Assembly: GCA_026874595.1 (NCBI GenBank)
Contig: CM049313.1
Span: 43,244,659 to 43,308,658, forward strand
Direction: 5' to 3'
From: Sipunculus nudus
Lineage: Eukaryota; Annelida; Sipuncula; Golfingiida; Sipunculidae
DNA length: 64,000 nt
The translations under genes were made by a program, and so were the position numbers. The stretch's first letter is position 1; each line of letters starts with the position of its first letter. The notes under the pieces were generated by a model. It saw nothing but the letters and a program-made list of their open reading frames with translations. It did no database searches and was not told where the DNA came from. Shown piece after piece: positions 57,698 through 64,000 of this stretch.

Positions 57698-60139
57698 TTT
57701 TTAATCCCGTTTTAAGCCAAAGCCTTCTGTGGCAGCCATTTGAATTGTCCGGGTATGTATTATTGCAGTAAGTACAAATACATTTGGAAGCTTTCTCACT
57801 TAAGTTATTTGCATTTGTATTTCTAATGTATGCATTTCAGTTTCAAATCTTTTCAATTCCATGTAATGCTAGAACCAGTAAGTGTACCAAAACTATGAGG
57901 ACCATATTTTATGTTGCTCTTTTCATATCTGAAATTACTACAAAGTACTAAAGTAAAATTATTACTTTTATAACATTTTGGACCAGCTCAGATTAAAATA
58001 AAAATTCCACTTTCATGTACATCATATTTATTATATTCCACACATGTATGTGCTTGGGGTTTTCTGAGTCAGGGTTAAGACCAAGGTTTAAATGTTTCTC
58101 CCTTTGTGTATCTCTTCATGACCAGGAAAACCAAGGATTCTGCCCTGTGCTCTTTTCTTGTACGCTGAGCTCATCCTTTAAGTATTACTGATATTCATAC
58201 TTCAGGATAAAGCTATTACAATATATGCCATGTTTATCTTTATTTAATAATTATATTTAATAATAAAGTTAAAACTGATTACAGTTTGAAGACTTTATAA
58301 TTTAATGTTCATGTGCTACACTCTCACTGTTTGAGGGTTAAAATAATTAGAAGTTTGGTCATATTATTCAGTGTAATTCTATAAACATTTATTCTGCATT
58401 AAACACATATGCATCCTGTTTAATATAACAATATGTCATTGAGAATATTAAATATGTGGCCTGTATCAACTTCAATCTCAGTCACACCTGTCTGACACTT
58501 ATAAGGTCAGCTACTGTGAAATATTATCAATTTTACATCTGATGTATTTGTTTACTTTCATTTCAACCTGTAAAACACAAAAAAAATTATACCTGCTTGC
58601 ATAATTTGGTCAAAATGTGAAGCATATTCTCTGTACCATGAAGGACACTCCATGACCTTGGCACCATCAGTACCATATATCAGCAGATTAACGACCATAC
58701 ATATATTATTTCCAGTATCATACTACATATGATTTATTCCCTTTGATAATCAGAAATACAAGGGTCAAAGCTCATGATGAATAAACATGAATACTGTTTA
58801 CTGTTCTTTATGCCCTGTTCTATGAAGACGACTCTATGAAAACATCATGAAAGTATATGCATAATCCATGTTAAGACAGCCATATGTTATGACATGGTGT
58901 AAAATTAATCAGTAAGTAAATTAATTCACTGACCTGCTAAAATACGTCTGTAATTATAGCATTCAGAGAAATCTAATTCCAGTAGTACACATTCTGTTAT
59001 TAAACAGGTGTTGGTTTTGATGCCAACTGGCAGTGCTGCATTATGAATATGCATGACCACTTAGTATAAGAGACAGCATGGTATAGCAGTAATCTCGTAG
59101 ATGGAGGTTTGATGTGATACATATGTAAATTATTCATGTAACTATTATACATTTATGTAAATATGTAAATAAGATGGTTCCCTATATTTGACACGTATCA
59201 GTCTCCCTGTTTATATGTGTATGTATATAACATTATCTGTATCCTGGCCCTTATATTAACAGACTGGGTGCATATGTGTACAGTATATTGCCTTTTTATC
59301 GTTTTATATATTCGTGCATATGTAAAATACACTTGTTTATGATGAAATCTATACTTTCAAGCACCTTTGTAAGGTAAACAGGTTTCCAACATGGACACAA
59401 TATTTAAGATTACAGGTTTTATCCACATAATGCCAAACTGTCTTTCAAATTTATTAATAAAGACAATTATGTACATTATTTAAAGCTTAAGAATTAAGGA
59501 GGCATCACTGTATGCCAGGATTCAGTGAAGTTGGTTTAAAAAAACAATGAATTAGTGAGCTTTTTAGGAACTTTTTATTGTAAAAGAATGGATCAGTTAT
59601 CTACTTAGCCACATTTTACTGCCAGCCATATTTTTATGTTTTTATCTTTGTTAATTATATCCTGTGATATTGCAGGTGTCTGTTGTTCGAATGCATTTAA
59701 AACTAAGAAATGCCCACTGCATTTTACCTTTCTTTAAGTTAATATATTAGAGTTCGGTATTTTGTTACATGTATTTATTTATGTTAAGACTTAAGTGTAG
59801 TGTTACATTTCCCACAGCAGTATTTCTACATCTCCCTCATCAGTAAAATTTCCATTAATAATGACAAATAAATATTTGACAGTCACAGATCATTGGGCTC
59901 TTAATACACTAAAATAAACATGTTTGTAAGGAATTCTAGGAGCATTAGCACCTCTGTCTTCTTAACTTGCCTTCATGGCAGTGATAAGAATAAAGTTGTA
60001 TGATGGAGATGGTAATATGGAAAGGATATTTAGAGGGAACTCTTTAAAAGCATAATGGAGTGCAGAAAGAAGGCTTAAGGCAGCTGACTAATTCAGTCAT
60101 TATTTTATGAAAGAGTGCTTACCAGGGACCAGTCATGTA

Positions 60140-60230
60140 TTGATATGGTGAAACCTGTAATCACAGGACACCTCTGTTATAGACACCTCTCTATAATGGA
60201 TGCCGGCATTGGTCCTGTAAAATGTAGACT
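60140..60230 (+). repeat. Possible pogo-like element end
   Basis: GTGAAACCTGTAATCACAGG and CTCTATAATGGATGCCGG resemble Tigger/pogo termini (GAAACCTC.TATAA.GGACACC). Only one end is visible. Confidence 0.35.
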
Positions 60231-61382
60231 AGGGATTTCTTAAAGTTTACTGATACTGGTACCCCTCTATCACTATCCATAATTTGAGGCTATGCATATT
60301 CTTCCTTGAGATAACCCTTTATATGATCATCTGTCTTACATTTTGTTCTCTCCTTTATAATTAGCACTTACATTTAAAAGCTTTGGAAATGAGTGACCAT
60401 GAAGCCACACCAGTTTTTGTTAATGTTTTTCATTGGCGGTCTTGGCTTGGTCCTTGCAAATAAATTGTTATAGCCAATGTGAAAGGTATCATGGAAGATG
60501 GGTCAAATTTTGTTGTTCATATGCACATTATATGAACTTAAACACATTTTCATATTTTTTTTACTGGCAAAACTGTCATGTATTTTGTCTGGACTGATAA
60601 AGCCCCTTACCCTTTATTTCACTGGTTTTGAGGCTTTTACACAGTATTTTATTTGTCCCTAAGTCCCTGGACTGACTTCTCTTGTGTAGCCTTGTTGACC
60701 TATTTCTAATAATATGACCATTTTAATAATGATGGCCTCATGAAATTTGTCATGCTGATCTAATTTCTTTCTTATACAAAAAAAACCTGATACACTTACT
60801 TATTTAAATTTGATTTTACTTGCCACAACCCATACATAGTTCCTTGATCTATTGCATATTTGATCAAATTCTATAAGTAAATATGTTTTACTAGGTACCA
60901 AGTTCAATGTTTTGTATAATCAGATATTTCTGAATGTGTGCTGTATTAGCATAGAAAATTTGCATTATTTGTAAGTTTTTTTTTTTGCATTAATTTAAAT
61001 TAAAAGGGAAAAAATGTTATTTTCTCACAAATTATGTTACATGATAAAGCCTGAACAAATCTAGTTAAAATTATATTAAGTCAAAACCAGTTGACAGCAC
61101 TTAAATTTCACCCATATTGGGCTCTTAATGGATTGCCTCACCCCTTTTCAAGTTGAACAATAGAATGACTCGCATAAAGTTGCCATTATTCAATTTATTT
61201 AGTATGATATTAACCTATAATCATACATATAACTGCATTCTAGGTGGATGGTGTGTTTTAATATATATTCATATTCAGAGACTGATAAATCATTGATATA
61301 CATGCCTGTGAATATCAAAGTTGGTTTTTGAGTTATTTGTAGAATGATCCTGTGTGTATTACTCCTACAGTTGTATTCTGTA

Positions 61383-61517
61383 CAACGGAACCAGTTGTTT
61401 CAGACCACCTTTTAAAAAGCCCACCATATTGCACACAAATATTGTTGTTTACCTTTCATGAGGACCACCTGTTTATAGGACCAGTTTTAATTAATTTGTA
61501 ACATACAGGTTCCATTG
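61383..61517. mobile_element. pogo-like MITE with TA target duplication
   Basis: Starts CAACGGAACC and ends GGTTCCATTG, with TA on both sides (61381-61382, 61518-61519). TIR and TA duplication fit pogo/Tigger non-autonomous elements. Lies in the probable 3' UTR. Confidence 0.7.
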
Positions 61518-63240
61518 TATAGACAATATATATCATATATATCTGATATCTATATATTTGATATATACATGTAGTGTATCATATATACAGTTCATGCATA
61601 CTTGAGGTTATGGATATAAGTAGTGTATTTCTTAATTTAATTGTGCTGGTTTTGTGAGTGCTACAGTATGAGTAAGAAACATATCAATATATCAAATTCC
61701 CACCAAATATTGTTCAGACATTTTAACATGTGAATAGTCTGGTCTTGCAAATATGATGAATTGTTGTTGATATTTTATGGTATTAGTGTACAGCTATACA
61801 TAGGAACAGTGATAAAAATGTACTTATCAGTCCCATCAATTTTGTTAAAAGCCAGTTATTATATGTTATTTTATCAATTATTTTCCACTCATGCATCATG
61901 GTGTATGAACTTTTACAGGGGATGTTTTAATACAGACAATACTGTATATTTAATTGATAATCTAACTTTCAACTGGAATTCCTGCATGTTTCTGATATTT
62001 TATTTAGCGTTTCCAAAATTGTTATTACATACTTACAATTTCTATGGAACTCATAGAGTGATTTTTGCAGTACATTGTATGTAAACAAGCCATTGAAACA
62101 GGGTAATGGATAAAGAAAACATTATATACACAGTTCAAATAAAAATTGGCTTACTGAATTTGCAATTTTCGCATGTATGTACCTGAATGATAGATGAAGT
62201 AAGGATGCCATCAACTTTAAAATAATTAATTAATTCAACAATCAAAATATTATACGTGTTTATTTAAACAGATGAAAAATGAATGGAAATGAGATGAAAT
62301 TAGTATTTATGTCAACACTTTGAATGCAGTTTTAATTCAGGAGCCTTTAAAAAGAGTGAATTTGTTAATGAGAGTGCACTGGAACTGACTTTAATTTGAA
62401 TAAAAATTGTTGACACCATGAGTATTACAGCTTATATAAACCACCGATCTTTTAATATATTGATTTACTACTAAAGCTTACTAGAGAGTTTACAGTGCTA
62501 TTCTCTATTATATTAAGTTTTATAAACATTGAATGTCTCTGGGTTTGAGTAATATGTACCTTGAATGTCTCGGAGTATGGTCTCTATGTAATGGCACTCA
62601 TATTTTGCTATATTTGCTGAATAGCTTTGAAAGATATAGTCATATTTGCTTAAAGTTCAGCGTTAGTTCCTAAAGTTTAGAGAAGCCAATGAAACCCGAA
62701 GTCTTTGTATATGCAAGGTGTCATTGAAGTACCTATACCCTTATAAAGTTGATAAAATCATATTCTGTCATTTTTATAATGATCATCAAGATATGAAATT
62801 CAGATTACAGTCTGAAAATATGTGGTGACCAGATATTTCTTCAGTCATTTGAATAGTTTTAAGGGACAGTTTAATGTGTTAACATGTGTCAAACCTAAAT
62901 TGGAGATATTATATTGCTATGTTCTCCGGTTTATTTGTGAATGTGACAATTCTGTGGTTTATCTGGAGATCGTTAAAGTTCATGGAAACCACTGATCATG
63001 ATAAAAATAGGGTAATAAAATATTTACTGTTTCTGTTTTATTACATTTATCTTTTTTAATTCTCATTTTAAATTAACAGTGGGTACCCAACGAGTTTATG
63101 CTTATTTGACAACTATGTTCAACTGTATTTACATAGTTTCAATCACTTGAATGATATATATGTATATAAAATGTTAACTTCAGTGTACAACTGTGTACAA
63201 AATGTATGTATGAAAGAATACACTATATTCATGTATATGG

Positions 63241-64000
63241 TGTTTGCTTTTTCTTTAATATATCTAGCACATTAGAGAATCTTAAATCGGTTTGGTGTGT
63301 GTGTGTGTGTTTGTTTATTTGTAAATCATAGTGGGTTACAAAAAGCTCTAGATGTGACCTATAACTCACCTTTCGAGCATAGCTCCTAATATGACTTAAA
63401 AGTACTTATTATCTTCAAACTACCTTGGTTCATTTTAGCTTTAAAATGTATATTGAACTAATTTTAGTTCTATGATGTTTACATATTTAGAATCCCCAGA
63501 AATTCCTCTGTTCGATTTGCTATCTATACATAAAGTTTTGTTGTTAATCTGAAGATTTTGAAACTGAAAACAAAATTCTCATTTTTATAAAAAAAAATGT
63601 GATATATCTCACATTTGGCAATAAGTACGCATTCAACGATAACATCATCGTAAAATACATACAAATTTCTCCGGGCGGTTTTCTTAAATTTTAATTTAAA
63701 ATTAATTGATAACTGAACAAAGGATTCTTTGTTTAAAATGACCTGCGACTGCTTTATAAAAGAATTCATTAAGTAAAGAAAAAATGCGTTTTAAATTACC
63801 TTTTCAAACTTATGTGCAAAATTTGTAAGCTTTATTCCTGATGGTTTACGAGAAATATCCCTATGAAGATGGTGCAATCAACTGAAATAATGTTTTGAGA
63901 AAATGGACCAAAAAATGTTTGGGAACAGTTATTTTGTCCCAGCTAGCTATTTGAAATGTGATCATGAAAGCAACACAGCTGCATGCATGCGCCATCTTTT
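63241..64000. other. Downstream end of window, nothing recognised
   Basis: A short (GT)n at 63296-63310 and AT-rich sequence. No exon on either strand supported. Confidence 0.4.

Larger units (their letters stand above)
57698..63240 (+). other. Probable long 3' UTR and downstream flank
   Basis: AT-rich sequence with no exon-like open frame. AATAAA hexamers occur at 58262, 59456, 59867, 59989, 62138 and 62399 among others, so the 3' end cannot be fixed; several polyadenylation sites are plausible. A pogo-like MITE lies at 61383-61517. An open stretch near 61761-62084 has no recognisable domain and biased, hydrophobic AT-driven composition. Confidence 0.5.

Noticed and set aside
61761-62084. 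107-residue open frame downstream of PAM
   Set aside because: AT-driven hydrophobic composition, no domain, no splice context; likely chance.

Overview
This window is animal genomic DNA: AT-rich, intron-rich and full of decayed transposable elements. It is dominated by one plus-strand gene, peptidylglycine alpha-amidating monooxygenase (PAM). The mix of repeats points to a mollusc or another lophotrochozoan: tRNA-headed SINEs with a 'TTTCCTCCACC' body, tandem-repeat elements ending in a hairpin plus CTTGTT or CTAGTT, and small DNA-transposon MITEs. The species assignment is inference.

PAM was rebuilt by hand from splice sites, reading phase and family similarity. Twenty-one constitutive coding exons (E1-E20 and E22, window numbering) lie between 4004 and 57697 and join without a frame break into 913 residues. 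The order is PHM copper monooxygenase (E1 to early E11), a long hydrophilic linker (rest of E11), PAL zinc lyase (E12-E19), a transmembrane segment (E20) and a conserved cytosolic tail (E22). The signal peptide and first residues of PHM were not found in 1-4003 and probably lie upstream of the window. A candidate alternative exon (E21, 56041-56108 or 56118) would change or preserve the cytosolic tail depending on its donor. All six PHM copper ligands and the three PAL zinc histidines are present. The encoded enzyme would convert glycine-extended peptides to C-terminal amides in secretory granules.

Layout: 1-4003 upstream, no exon recognised; 4059-16898 first intron (hairpin-tail element, PIF/Harbinger-like MITE, 23-bp minisatellite, pogo/Tigger transposase relic split by a hAT-like MITE with a perfect 8-bp target duplication, SINEs); 17-28.9 kb most PHM exons and the linker; 20.85-24.68 kb and 36.77-40.91 kb a ~4-kb inverted repeat pair bracketing E7-E12; 32.0-34.9 kb and 43.5-45.35 kb two foldback elements; 46-53.5 kb PAL and membrane exons; 53.5-54.4 kb a minisatellite apparently expanded from the 3' end of E20 and its donor; 57.7 kb onward probable long 3' UTR and flank. 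No second gene could be supported on either strand, and no CRISPR array, rRNA or functional tRNA was seen.
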